From the NCBI GenBank assembly GCA_964645585.1, contig CAZYAN010000019.1:1-64000 (forward strand): a stretch of DNA of 64,000 bases, written 5' to 3'. Positions 25,901 to 33,918 of the stretch are shown piece after piece. The DNA is from DATGSL01 sp964645585 (GTDB lineage Bacteria > Verrucomicrobiota > Verrucomicrobiia > Opitutales > T3Sed10-336). Numbering within the stretch: the first letter of the stretch is position 1; the number at the start of each line of letters is the position of its first letter. Below the pieces are notes generated by a model. That model had not been told where the DNA came from. It saw only the letters and a list, made by a program, of their open reading frames with translations, and made no database searches. Position numbers and translations under genes: made by a program.

Positions 25901-27424
25901 ATGCCGAATCCCGTTCTCCAGACAGTCGGCTTGCGGAAGGCGTACAAGGTTCCGGTCCTTATCGATTTCGATTTTGACCTGCTGCCAGGCGAGGTTCACG
26001 CCCTGGTTGGAAGCAATGGCGCGGGGAAATCCACTTTCGCACGCATTCTTTGCGGCATGACGGAGCCAAACGGCGGCGAGATCCGGCTTGCCGGCTCGCC
26101 GTATTCTCCCCGGTCGAAGCGCGAGGCGGAACGAGCCGGCGTCGTGATGGTTTTGCAGGAGCTCAATGTTATCGGCACGCTGACCGTTGCGGAAAATATC
26201 TTTCTCAACCGGCTCCCGAGACGCTTTGGATTTATTCGGTATCCACAGTTACATGACGCGGCGGTCAAGGCGCTCGAGCGTGTGGGGCTGACAAACATTT
26301 CGTCCGGCGCGTCAGCCGGAAGTCTCGGCGTAGGACAGCAGCAGCTTGTCGAGATCGCCGGCGCGCTTGCTCGAAACTGCCGGGTGCTGATCCTCGATGA
26401 ACCGACCGCCGCCTTGACCGGTCCGGAGATCGAGCGGCTCTTTGAAAACATTCGCCGGCTTCGGACCGAAGGCGTCGGAATCATTTATATCAGCCACCGA
26501 ATGGAGGAAATCCGCCAAATCGCCGACCGGGTGACCGTGCTCCGGGACGGCCGTCATATTTGCACCCTGAAGGCGTCTGGCGCCAGTCCGTCGGAGATCG
26601 TGCGGGAAATGGTCGGACACGAGTTGCCGCCCCGGCGAACGGTCAGTTCACGCGTGCGCGGCGAGGTGGGTCTGCGCGTTCGGAATCTGCGAGCAAAGCC
26701 GGCGGTTCGCGGCGTCAGTTTCGACGTGCACCGCGGCGAGATCCTTGGGATTGCCGGATTGATCGGTTCGGGGCGGACGGAGACGCTGCGGGTCATTTTC
26801 GGGGCCGATCCGCGCGACAGCGGGGAAATCCTGGCGGGCGAGCCGTTGCGGCCCCTTTCGATTCGCAAGCCATCGGATGCGATTGCCGCGGGCATCGGAA
26901 TGATTCCCGAGGACCGCAAACAAGATGCCTTGCTGCTGGAGAAATCGATTCGAATTAACGCCACCTTGGCGACGGTATCGCGGCATGCCCGTCATGGATG
27001 GCTGAATACAGAAATTGAAACCGCGTCGGCTGCCGCGGTATGCGACCGCCTCGACGTGCGCCGGGCGTCGCTGGAACAGCCGGTGTCGGAGTTGAGCGGA
27101 GGAAATCAGCAAAAAGTCGTCGTGGCACGGTGGCTGGCGCGGAATTGCGACGTGCTGCTGTTTGACGAGCCGACGCGCGGGATCGACGTCGCGGCGAAGG
27201 AGGTTTTGTACGACGCGCTTCGCGGACTCGCGGACGAGGGAAAGGCGCTCGTCGTCGTCTCAAGCGACTTGATCGAACTGATGGCTCTTTGTGACCGCAT
27301 CGCGGTCATGTCGGCCGGCCGGATCGCGGAAACGTTTCTGCCTGGCGCGTGGACCCAGGAGAAACTGACGCGCGCGGCATTCAGCGGTTATCTCGAACGG
27401 AACGAAACGCAGACAGGAAAATGA
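25901..27424 (+). CDS. rbsA: Sugar ABC transporter ATP-binding protein (RbsA-like, two NBDs)
   Basis: Energises import of the sugar bound by the upstream lipoprotein. Two nucleotide-binding domains are fused: the first with an intact Walker A 'GSNGAGKST', signature 'LGVGQQQLVEIAGAL' and Walker B 'VLILDEPTAALTG'; the second with the degenerate Walker A 'GLIGSGRTE', signature 'LSGGNQQKVVVARWL' and 'LLFDEPTRGIDVAAKE'. This asymmetry is normal for RbsA/MglA proteins. Its length of 507 is typical. Cytoplasmic face of the inner membrane. Its TGA overlaps the permease ATG. Confidence 0.93.
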   Translation: MPNPVLQTVGLRKAYKVPVLIDFDFDLLPGEVHALVGSNGAGKSTFARILCGMTEPNGGEIRLAGSPYSPRSKREAERAGVVMVLQELNVIGTLTVAENIFLNRLPRRFGFIRYPQLHDAAVKALERVGLTNISSGASAGSLGVGQQQLVEIAGALARNCRVLILDEPTAALTGPEIERLFENIRRLRTEGVGIIYISHRMEEIRQIADRVTVLRDGRHICTLKASGASPSEIVREMVGHELPPRRTVSSRVRGEVGLRVRNLRAKPAVRGVSFDVHRGEILGIAGLIGSGRTETLRVIFGADPRDSGEILAGEPLRPLSIRKPSDAIAAGIGMIPEDRKQDALLLEKSIRINATLATVSRHARHGWLNTEIETASAAAVCDRLDVRRASLEQPVSELSGGNQQKVVVARWLARNCDVLLFDEPTRGIDVAAKEVLYDALRGLADEGKALVVVSSDLIELMALCDRIAVMSAGRIAETFLPGAWTQEKLTRAAFSGYLERNETQTGK

Positions 27425-28497
27425 ATACAAGCGGCTCGCCAAGCAGCGTCCGGGCTCGCGTCTTGCGAGGCGGAGGATCCCTTTCAAAACTCTTCCCGAA
27501 ACACACCGGGGAATACGCTGCCTTGCTGGGAGTCTGGCTCGGCCTGGTTTTGCTGTTTGGACTCCTGAGCGAACATTTTCTGACAGCGAGCACGTTCAGC
27601 ACCTTGGCCAACCGCATCCCGGTGCTCGCTGTGGTTTCCGTGGGAATGACATTTGTGCTGATCGTGGGCGGGATCGATCTTTCCGTCGGCTCGGTTCTGG
27701 CACTTTGCGGTTCGGTGATTGGTGTGGCCATGGTCAATTGGGGTTGGCCGTTTTACGCGGCCGTGGGACTGGCGATGGCGGTCGGGGTCGGGGCGGGCGC
27801 GGTCAATGGAGCTGTCAGCGTGCTGCTCCGGATTCCCTCGTTTATCGTCACGCTAGGCATGCTCGAGATCGCTCGCGGGCTCGCCTACCAGCTGACGAAC
27901 TCGCGAACGAAGTATATCGGCGCGGCCGCCGAAGGGCTCGCGGCTCCGATCGGACCCGGCGGCATCTCGGCGGCGTTTATCATTGCGATGGTCGTTATCG
28001 TTGCCGGACAAATTTTACTCGTGCGGACGGTTTTTGGCCGTTACCTGATCGGGATCGGTACGAATGAGAACGCTGTGCGTCTCGCTGGGATCAACCCGGG
28101 GCTGCCCAAGATTGCCGTTTTCGCGCTGACCGGTTTGCTGACGGGACTTGGGGCCGCCTTTTTCACTTCGCGGATGGGTGCGGCGGACCCGAATGCCGGC
28201 GTCGCGTTCGAGCTCGCGGCGATCGCCGCCGTGGTGATCGGGGGCACCAGTTTGATGGGAGGGCGCGGTTCGGTGGTTAACACCTTGTTCGGCGTGCTGA
28301 TCATTGCGACACTGGAAGCCGGACTCGCGCACGTCGGGGCGCGGGAGCCGCTTAAGCGAATTATTACCGGAGGTGTGATCGTCGCGGCGGTGATCCTCGA
28401 CGCGTGGCGCCGGCGGCTGCCCGGCGGGATTTTTGCATGGCTTCCGCTGGTATTCATCAAGGGAGCATCGGCGGGCAGGACGCGCGCGGAGGAGTAG
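27421..28497 (+). CDS. rbsC: Sugar ABC transporter permease (RbsC-like)
   Basis: Membrane channel of the sugar importer. The product of 358 residues has about nine to ten hydrophobic segments and the family-typical 'LVIVGGIDLSVGSVLALCGS' helix and 'GTNENAVRLAGINP' cytoplasmic loop, followed by 'ALTGLLTGLGAAFFTSRMGA' and 'LMGGRGSVVNTLFGVLII'. The start ATG 27421 overlaps the ATPase stop by four bases. The roughly 130 bp after it, up to the cytochrome gene, show no clear terminator and no recognisable gene. Confidence 0.92.
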   Translation: MNTSGSPSSVRARVLRGGGSLSKLFPKHTGEYAALLGVWLGLVLLFGLLSEHFLTASTFSTLANRIPVLAVVSVGMTFVLIVGGIDLSVGSVLALCGSVIGVAMVNWGWPFYAAVGLAMAVGVGAGAVNGAVSVLLRIPSFIVTLGMLEIARGLAYQLTNSRTKYIGAAAEGLAAPIGPGGISAAFIIAMVVIVAGQILLVRTVFGRYLIGIGTNENAVRLAGINPGLPKIAVFALTGLLTGLGAAFFTSRMGAADPNAGVAFELAAIAAVVIGGTSLMGGRGSVVNTLFGVLIIATLEAGLAHVGAREPLKRIITGGVIVAAVILDAWRRRLPGGIFAWLPLVFIKGASAGRTRAEE

Positions 28498-28627
28498 AGG
28501 GACAGCTTTGGCGAGCGACGCGTGCGGATTTGCCTGACATCCGGATTGACGGGTCACGGCTTGTCTGGGAGGAATACCGCATGCTTGGCCGCATTACGGA
28601 CTGGATTTCAGCGGGTGCTCCGTTGCT

Positions 28628-30823
28628 ATGAGCCGGCGGAAAACTCTCTCGAAGAAGCGCGCGCTGCCGCGATGGATTTTCGGAGCGGTGCTGGCGGCGG
28701 CGGCGGTCCTCCTGGTATTCGAACTGAGGCAGGGAATGGCGGTCGCGGTCGGCGACGCGCCGTTTGTGCAGTCACACGATCCGCGGCGGCTGGATTTGCT
28801 CTCCCCGCTGACTTGCCGGGAATGCCACCAGGAGGAATACGAGCGCTGGGCCGGGACGAATCATCAATTGGCGAACCGCGCGGCCGATGCCGAGATCGAC
28901 GCGGAATCGTTCGAGCCGGCGCGGACGATTACCCACGGAGGATCGACCTACCGTTTCGAGCGGGAAGGCGACACGTTTCGGATGGTTGTGACCGGTCGCG
29001 ACGGAGAGGAGGGGACGTATGAACTCGATGGCGTTCTTGGGGTGATGCCCCTGCGGCAATATCTCTTTCCGGCAGAAGGAGGAAAATGGCAAACGACTCC
29101 AATGGCATGGGATCCGCGGCACCGGGAGTGGTTTTATGTGTTTGATGAGACGCGCGACCCGGGCGAGTGGGGGCATTGGCTGGGACAAGGGATGAACTGG
29201 AATGCCAATTGCGCCTATTGTCACATGACGGATTACCACAAGAATTACCGGCAGCGGTCAAACAGCTATCGGAGCACCTGGCTCGATCAGGGGATCAGTT
29301 GCGTGCAATGTCATTCCGGGATGGAAGAGCATGTTCGAGCGGCTCGGGCCGGCCGGCCTCCTCCTCTTCTTCCGCATTCCCAAGAGGAAATCACGCAATC
29401 ATGCGCGGCCTGTCATTCGCGGCGCGAGCACCTGACGATGGAAGCCTTTCAGCCTGGCGATTCCTTTCACGATCACTTCCGTCTGGTGCTGCCCGCGGAG
29501 CCGGGTGTTTATTATCCTGACGGGCAGGTTTTGGATGAAGATTTTGAATACGGTTCATTTTTGATGAGCCGGATGGGCCATAAAGGCGTGTCGTGCATCG
29601 ATTGTCATGATCCGCACTCCCTCGCGCCGAAACTGCCGGTGGAGAACAACCAGCTCTGTATGCAATGTCACGGCACGGGATCGAAAGGCGCGGTTATCGT
29701 CGACCCCGCGGCCCATTCGAATCATCCCAAAGAAAGCGCCGGAAATTCGTGTGTCGCCTGTCACATGCCGACGACGGCGTTTATGCAGCGCCATGACCGG
29801 CGGGATCACGGATTCATTTCGCCGGACCCGGTGTTGACGCTCGAGCTCGGCATACCGAATTCGTGTAACCGCTGTCACACGGACCAAAGCGCGGAGTGGG
29901 CGGCCAAATGGACGACGGAATGGTATGGGGAAAACATGAACGAGCCGCGCCGGACTCGCGCACGGCTGGTCGCCCGGGCGCACGGAGGTGATTCGACGGT
30001 GATCACCGCGCTGCTTCAGGCGGCGCGCGATGAAGAGAACGCGGCGTGGCGAGCGACGCTGAACACCTTGCTCGGACCGCGCGCAGCGGTTCCGGCGGTG
30101 CGGGGGCATTTGATTGCGGACTTGGAGCATGACAGTCCGCTGGTGCGGTCGGCAAGCGTGCAGGCGCTCGGCGAGCTGCCGGGCGCGGCGCGGGTGTTGC
30201 GTCCGATGCTCGACGATGAATCGCGACTGGTCCGTATTGATGCGGCCTTTGCGCTGCGGGGTGATCTCGATCCTGATTCGCTCGCGCGCCAGGAACTTGG
30301 TGAGTACCTTGCGATGAACAGTGACAGTCCCGGCGGCGTCTTTCGGGCGGCGGAATTGTACTTGAGCGAAGGCGAGATGGACGAGGCGGCGGAGATGGCC
30401 AGGCACGCGCGGGTATTGGAGCCGAAGAATCCGGAGGTCGTGCGCGGGGCGGCGGTTGTGTTGAGTCGCGCCGGGAAAAATGATGAAGCGGTGGAAATGC
30501 TGGAGCAGGCGATCGACGGTGGAATGGGGGAGGGGAATCTCTATTATTCGCTGGGACTGCTTTACGCGGAAATGCAGCGCCCGGCTGATGCGATTCGCGC
30601 GATGGAGGACGCGCTGAAAGCCGATCCGAACTCGATTCGTGCGTATTACAATCTGGCGCTATTGTATTTGCAGGAAGGCGACGCGAGCCGGGCGTTGCGA
30701 GTAATCAACGATGGGGAGCGCCTCGCGCCAAACGATCGCGATATACTCCACGCGAAAGCATCGATATTGCAGCGGCTCGGCAGACACTCGGAGGCGGAGA
30801 ATTATATGCGGCGCCTGCGGTAA
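28628..30823 (+). CDS. Octahaem c-type cytochrome with C-terminal HEAT/TPR-like repeats
   Basis: Eight CXXCH haem sites: CRECH, CAYCH, CVQCH, CAACH, CIDCH, CMQCH, CVACH and CNRCH, all in the first 430 residues after an N-terminal anchor ('IFGAVLAAAAVLLVFEL'). The C-terminal half has HEAT-like pairs ('LVRSASVQALGELPGAARVL', 'LVRIDAAFALRGDLDPDSL') and then TPRs ('LYYSLGLLYAEMQRPADAIR', 'RAYYNLALLYLQEGDASRAL'). It would be periplasmic and carry electrons or reduce a small substrate, with the repeats docking a partner. Related multihaem-TPR proteins are common in PVC and Acidobacteria genomes, with function mostly unknown. The start is ATG 28628. No maturation genes lie nearby. Confidence 0.85.
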   Translation: MSRRKTLSKKRALPRWIFGAVLAAAAVLLVFELRQGMAVAVGDAPFVQSHDPRRLDLLSPLTCRECHQEEYERWAGTNHQLANRAADAEIDAESFEPARTITHGGSTYRFEREGDTFRMVVTGRDGEEGTYELDGVLGVMPLRQYLFPAEGGKWQTTPMAWDPRHREWFYVFDETRDPGEWGHWLGQGMNWNANCAYCHMTDYHKNYRQRSNSYRSTWLDQGISCVQCHSGMEEHVRAARAGRPPPLLPHSQEEITQSCAACHSRREHLTMEAFQPGDSFHDHFRLVLPAEPGVYYPDGQVLDEDFEYGSFLMSRMGHKGVSCIDCHDPHSLAPKLPVENNQLCMQCHGTGSKGAVIVDPAAHSNHPKESAGNSCVACHMPTTAFMQRHDRRDHGFISPDPVLTLELGIPNSCNRCHTDQSAEWAAKWTTEWYGENMNEPRRTRARLVARAHGGDSTVITALLQAARDEENAAWRATLNTLLGPRAAVPAVRGHLIADLEHDSPLVRSASVQALGELPGAARVLRPMLDDESRLVRIDAAFALRGDLDPDSLARQELGEYLAMNSDSPGGVFRAAELYLSEGEMDEAAEMARHARVLEPKNPEVVRGAAVVLSRAGKNDEAVEMLEQAIDGGMGEGNLYYSLGLLYAEMQRPADAIRAMEDALKADPNSIRAYYNLALLYLQEGDASRALRVINDGERLAPNDRDILHAKASILQRLGRHSEAENYMRRLR

Positions 30824-30865
30824 CGCGAAGTCCTGTTGATTGATACAGAGCGACGGCTTTGCGGT

Positions 30866-31645
30866 ATGGATATTGAAGGCATCTTGGCGCAGACAAAGCA
30901 TCGGCCGCGGCCGCTGCCGGAACGGCCATGGGTGCTGCGAATGAGTTGGCGCCGGCTCGCGTTTTTGCATTGGCCGGTCTCAGCGGAGGCTGTGCGTTCG
31001 CAATTGCCGGCGCGGGTCGATCTGGATCTTTTTGACGGGCGGGCGTGGATCGGCGTTGTACCCTTTTTCATGGCGGAAACCCGTCTGCGCGGGGTGCCTC
31101 CGATTCCGGCGGCGGTCGATTTTGAAGAGTTGAATGTCCGCACGTATGTTCGCGTCAACGGGCGGCCGGGCGTTTGGTTTTTCAGTCTCGACGCGGCGAG
31201 CAAACTAGCGGTGCGAGGAGCACGCATCGGTTGCGGTCTTCCGTATTACGACGCGGCCATGGATCTCCGAACGAACGGTGAACATGTGGAATATCGCAGC
31301 CGGCGAATTCATCGCGGAGCGGCTCCCGCGGAATTCATTGGACGATATCGTTCGAGCGGACCGGCATTCTCCGCGGAGGAAGGATCGCTTGAGGCGTGGC
31401 TGACGGAGCGTTATTGTCTCTACACGATCAGGCGCGGACGCCTTCTGTCGCTCGATGTCCATCATTTGCGCTGGCCGCTTCAGCCGGGGGAGGCGGAGAT
31501 CGAACGAAACACGATGGCGCTGGCAACCGGTATCGAGCTGCCGGCTGTTGATCCTCTGGTGCATGTGGTATCGCGGCTCGACGTCCTCGCGTGGCGGCCT
31601 GTGCCCGCGGTCTCGCCCAATTCGTTCGGAATGGCACAAAGATAA
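30866..31645 (+). CDS. DUF2071 (YqjF-type) protein
   Basis: A 259-residue protein of the DUF2071/YqjF family: 'MSWRRLAFLHWPVSAEAV', 'GRAWIGVVPFFMAETRLRG', 'FEELNVRTYVRVNGRPGVWF' and 'SLDAASKLAVRGARIGCGLP' are its hallmark runs. The fold is related to acetoacetate decarboxylase-like barrels, but no catalytic lysine can be assigned and the function is unknown. It is cytoplasmic, with no signal or membrane segments. ATG 30866 is preferred to the TTG at 30836 because it starts just before the conserved part. It lies 42 bp after the cytochrome gene on the same strand; co-transcription is possible but gives no obvious functional link. Confidence 0.83.
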   Translation: MDIEGILAQTKHRPRPLPERPWVLRMSWRRLAFLHWPVSAEAVRSQLPARVDLDLFDGRAWIGVVPFFMAETRLRGVPPIPAAVDFEELNVRTYVRVNGRPGVWFFSLDAASKLAVRGARIGCGLPYYDAAMDLRTNGEHVEYRSRRIHRGAAPAEFIGRYRSSGPAFSAEEGSLEAWLTERYCLYTIRRGRLLSLDVHHLRWPLQPGEAEIERNTMALATGIELPAVDPLVHVVSRLDVLAWRPVPAVSPNSFGMAQR

Positions 31646-32030
31646 GCTGGCTTCAAAGAGCGGAAGCGGATTTTGCCGCTTTACCATTCGGATCACCCGC
31701 GGAAAGCCGCTGCCGATTTTTCTTTTATTCGCGTCATTTCGCCGGGCGGTCGGCCGAACATCCACCAAGCGATAACGACCTGACCAGGCCGCTGTTTTTG
31801 ATGAAATGGCGTTCAAATCAGGAAGTCAGCATGAACCCATTCCACGCTGCCGAAAGTTCTTGTGGGCAGCGGCCCGTTTGAGCCGGGAGTTAGCGTGCGC
31901 ACCCCACAGATTTTCCGTATGCATTTTTATTTCGCGTACTTGCGTCACTCGCACGAATGCTTCAAACTGATTACAAGATCCTTCGGGATTGCATTCGTTG
32001 AAACAGCTCCAAACCAGAATCTCCCTAACC
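31646..32030. other. Intergenic stretch with probable terminator hairpins
   Basis: No gene recognised in 385 bp. AAGCGG-ATTTTG-CCGCTT near 31668-31685 and GCGG-AAAG-CCGC near 31700, followed by TTTTTCTTTT, look like a composite terminator for the DUF2071 gene. The remainder is the leader region of the next pseudopilin gene. Confidence 0.45.
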
Positions 32031-32753
32031 ATGAAGACACCCGCACTCCCTCAAGTTGCCCGGCAACGTTGCGCCTCTCACGGCGGCTTTACCTTGATCG
32101 AACTGCTGACCGTCATCGCGATTATTGGCATCCTCGCCGCTATTTTGATCCCCGTCGTCGGCCGTGTCCGGGAATCCGCCCGGTCGTCTGTTTGCCAGAG
32201 CAATCTGCGCGAATGGCATTCCGCCGCCCTCCTCTTTTCCAACGAGAACGACGGCGCGGTTCCCCGGGCGCAGCAAGTAATGCCTGGCGGACGGATTGTC
32301 GGCTGGGTGGAATTGCTCAGTCCTTACGCTGGATATGACCTTGATGAGGATCCTTGGTGGTTCAGTAATCGGGATGTTCCCTACCGGATCGAAACCATAG
32401 GACATTGCCCGTCCGACCCGATCAAGCATCCGCACGGTCCGAACTATGTCAGCTACGCGATGAATACCGAAGCCTGGGGAGTCGATTTTACGAACGCGCA
32501 ACCGGGTGCCAGCTCAAAGGGCAAGCTTGATTATTACGCCGATTATCCCCAGATCATCATGTTCGGCGACCGCGCGCGCAACTGGCACATGACGCAAAGC
32601 AATTTCGCGCAGTATCACGACGAAACCTTCAGGCACAGCAACCGGGCAAACTTCGTGACCCTTGGAGGCGCGATTTATGTCGCGCAAGGCGAGCGCCATA
32701 CGAATCCGCCAAACGAATCCGATCCGCCGAGATACATGTGGAAAATCCAGTGA
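32031..32753 (+). CDS. Prepilin-like pseudopilin, H-X9-DG family (variant GG)
   Basis: The same architecture as the gene at 20662: leader 'MKTPALPQVARQRCASHGG', then the helix 'FTLIELLTVIAIIGILAAIL'. In the C-terminal motif 'HSNRANFVTLGGAIY' the expected DG is GG, so one acidic residue of the usual motif is missing. 240 residues. ATG 32031 gives a long (19-residue) leader; the ATG fits because the TTG upstream adds unrelated sequence. A PEP-CTERM gene follows after 258 bp without a recognisable gene between. Function beyond membrane insertion and possible pseudopilus assembly is unknown. Confidence 0.85.
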   Translation: MKTPALPQVARQRCASHGGFTLIELLTVIAIIGILAAILIPVVGRVRESARSSVCQSNLREWHSAALLFSNENDGAVPRAQQVMPGGRIVGWVELLSPYAGYDLDEDPWWFSNRDVPYRIETIGHCPSDPIKHPHGPNYVSYAMNTEAWGVDFTNAQPGASSKGKLDYYADYPQIIMFGDRARNWHMTQSNFAQYHDETFRHSNRANFVTLGGAIYVAQGERHTNPPNESDPPRYMWKIQ

Positions 32754-32950
32754 CGATTCGGCGTGCCGCACCCAATATACGCGTCGGGCCGCCGAACGAT
32801 TGCGCGACGTTCTTTCGCGCACTGCCCAGGAGGCGATCGAGGCGGCACTGATCAAACCGAACCACGAACCTGAGCCCGGAATCTCCGTTCGGTCGCCGGT
32901 GCGTTTTTCTACCCGATTCGCGGCAGCGGAGGCGCGCCGGCCTTCGTGAT

Positions 32951-32964
32951 TTCAACAATGTGAA
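32951..32964 (+). promoter_or_regulatory. Imperfect inverted repeat, site 1 of 3 (candidate twin-LacI operator)
   Basis: TTCAACAATGTGAA, halves TTCAACA and (reverse complement) TTCACAT. It ends 47 nt before the ATG of the PEP-CTERM gene. An identical 14-mer lies at 39113 upstream of the fused repressor, and a 12-of-14 match at 45924 (minus strand) also ends 47 nt before its gene; both 47-nt leaders carry TTCTTG at the same offset. Confidence 0.4.
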
Positions 32965-33011
32965 CACCGGCTTTCTTGTGAGACCGCCGGCTGTTCAGCA
33001 GCGTGTTTTCG

Positions 33012-33818
33012 ATGAAATCTCACCTGCTTCTTCCCCTTGCCGCCGCTTCCCTGGTCCTTGGGTCGACGGTCGTCTCCGCGGCGCTGTTGATCGACGAGAA
33101 TTTTGACAGTTACTCGGATGGCCCTTTGATCGGCCAAGGCGACTGGGTTCGCGCCGCGAATTTCGACAATCCGAGCGACAATATCCAAGTCTCGGGCGGC
33201 GCGGCCTATTTTCATTGGACCGGTCTCGCGGATTCGTTCCTGCACGGCGCCCGGCTCGACTGGGGAGGTGAGGCTCTTACGTCGGGATCCGTTTTTGCAA
33301 CCTTTGACCTCCGTGTGATCCAGGCGCCGGCGGACTCGGAAAACCTGCGTCCAAGCTTTTTCACGTTTGTCTCCAGTAACGGCGCCCAGGAGCGCGGTCA
33401 TGTTGGCCTGAAGGCGGGCAGTGAGCCGGATACGTTTCAGATCGGTGTTTCGTCAAGTTCGCAGGCTCAAAGCGCGTTTGCCTTCAGTTCGGAAAATCTG
33501 AACATTAACGAAACCTACCAAGTGATGGTGGAGTACCAGATCAACCCGGGCGGTTCGAGCATCGCGCAGCTCTGGCTCAACACGACCGATCCGCTCGACG
33601 CGCCGCTTACGATCGCCGCCGCCGCCTCGTCCGCGGCCAACATCCGGCGCGTCAACCTGAGAATGAACACTGCGGACGGCAGCGGCGGCGTGACCGACCT
33701 CGGCATTTTCACCGTTGATAATCTGCAGGTGACCACCGTTCCCGAACCTTCGCGGTATGCACTCTTTTTTGGCGCCGCCGCGTTGCTCTTTCTCGGTTTC
33801 CGGCGCCGCTATTTCTGA
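33012..33818 (+). CDS. PEP-CTERM secreted protein, LamG-like
   Basis: The signal peptide 'LLLPLAAASLVLGSTVVSAA' is followed by a beta-sandwich body that begins 'LIDENFDSYSDGPLIGQGDW', the same 'ENFDSYxxG' opening as other LamG-like PEP-CTERM proteins (compare 21435). The end 'VPEPSRYALFFGAAALLFLG' plus 'FRRRYF' is the sorting signal: PEP motif, helix, basic tail. 268 residues, secreted and probably anchored or released by an exosortase. ATG 33012 is used rather than GTG 33003. It stands between the pseudopilin and the SGNH esterase on the same strand. Confidence 0.85.
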   Translation: MKSHLLLPLAAASLVLGSTVVSAALLIDENFDSYSDGPLIGQGDWVRAANFDNPSDNIQVSGGAAYFHWTGLADSFLHGARLDWGGEALTSGSVFATFDLRVIQAPADSENLRPSFFTFVSSNGAQERGHVGLKAGSEPDTFQIGVSSSSQAQSAFAFSSENLNINETYQVMVEYQINPGGSSIAQLWLNTTDPLDAPLTIAAAASSAANIRRVNLRMNTADGSGGVTDLGIFTVDNLQVTTVPEPSRYALFFGAAALLFLGFRRRYF

Positions 33819-33842
33819 TTGCAAAGGGTTCTTCCGATGGCC

Positions 33843-33887
33843 AAAAAAAAATCGACGGTCGATTGCCGCCCGGGCAATCGGCCGTCG
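33843..33887. terminator. Strong hairpin after the PEP-CTERM gene
   Basis: A 15-bp stem with one wobble pair (33853-33867 with 33873-33887) and loop GCCCG. It is preceded by nine A (33843-33851), so the U-tract belongs to the minus strand, although both flanking genes are on the plus strand. It could still stop or stabilise plus-strand RNA; direction of action is unclear. Confidence 0.55.
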
Positions 33888-33918
33888 TCGCCGCTGGAGA
33901 TCGTTTTCACTTTTCACT

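Noticed and set aside
28498..28627. Short open frame between the permease and cytochrome genes
   Set aside because: No start codon with ribosome site and no recognisable domain; it may be a remnant, but nothing supports that.
31646..31860. tRNA or other structured RNA after the DUF2071 gene
   Set aside because: The hairpins present are followed by T-rich runs and fit terminators; no cloverleaf or CCA end was found.
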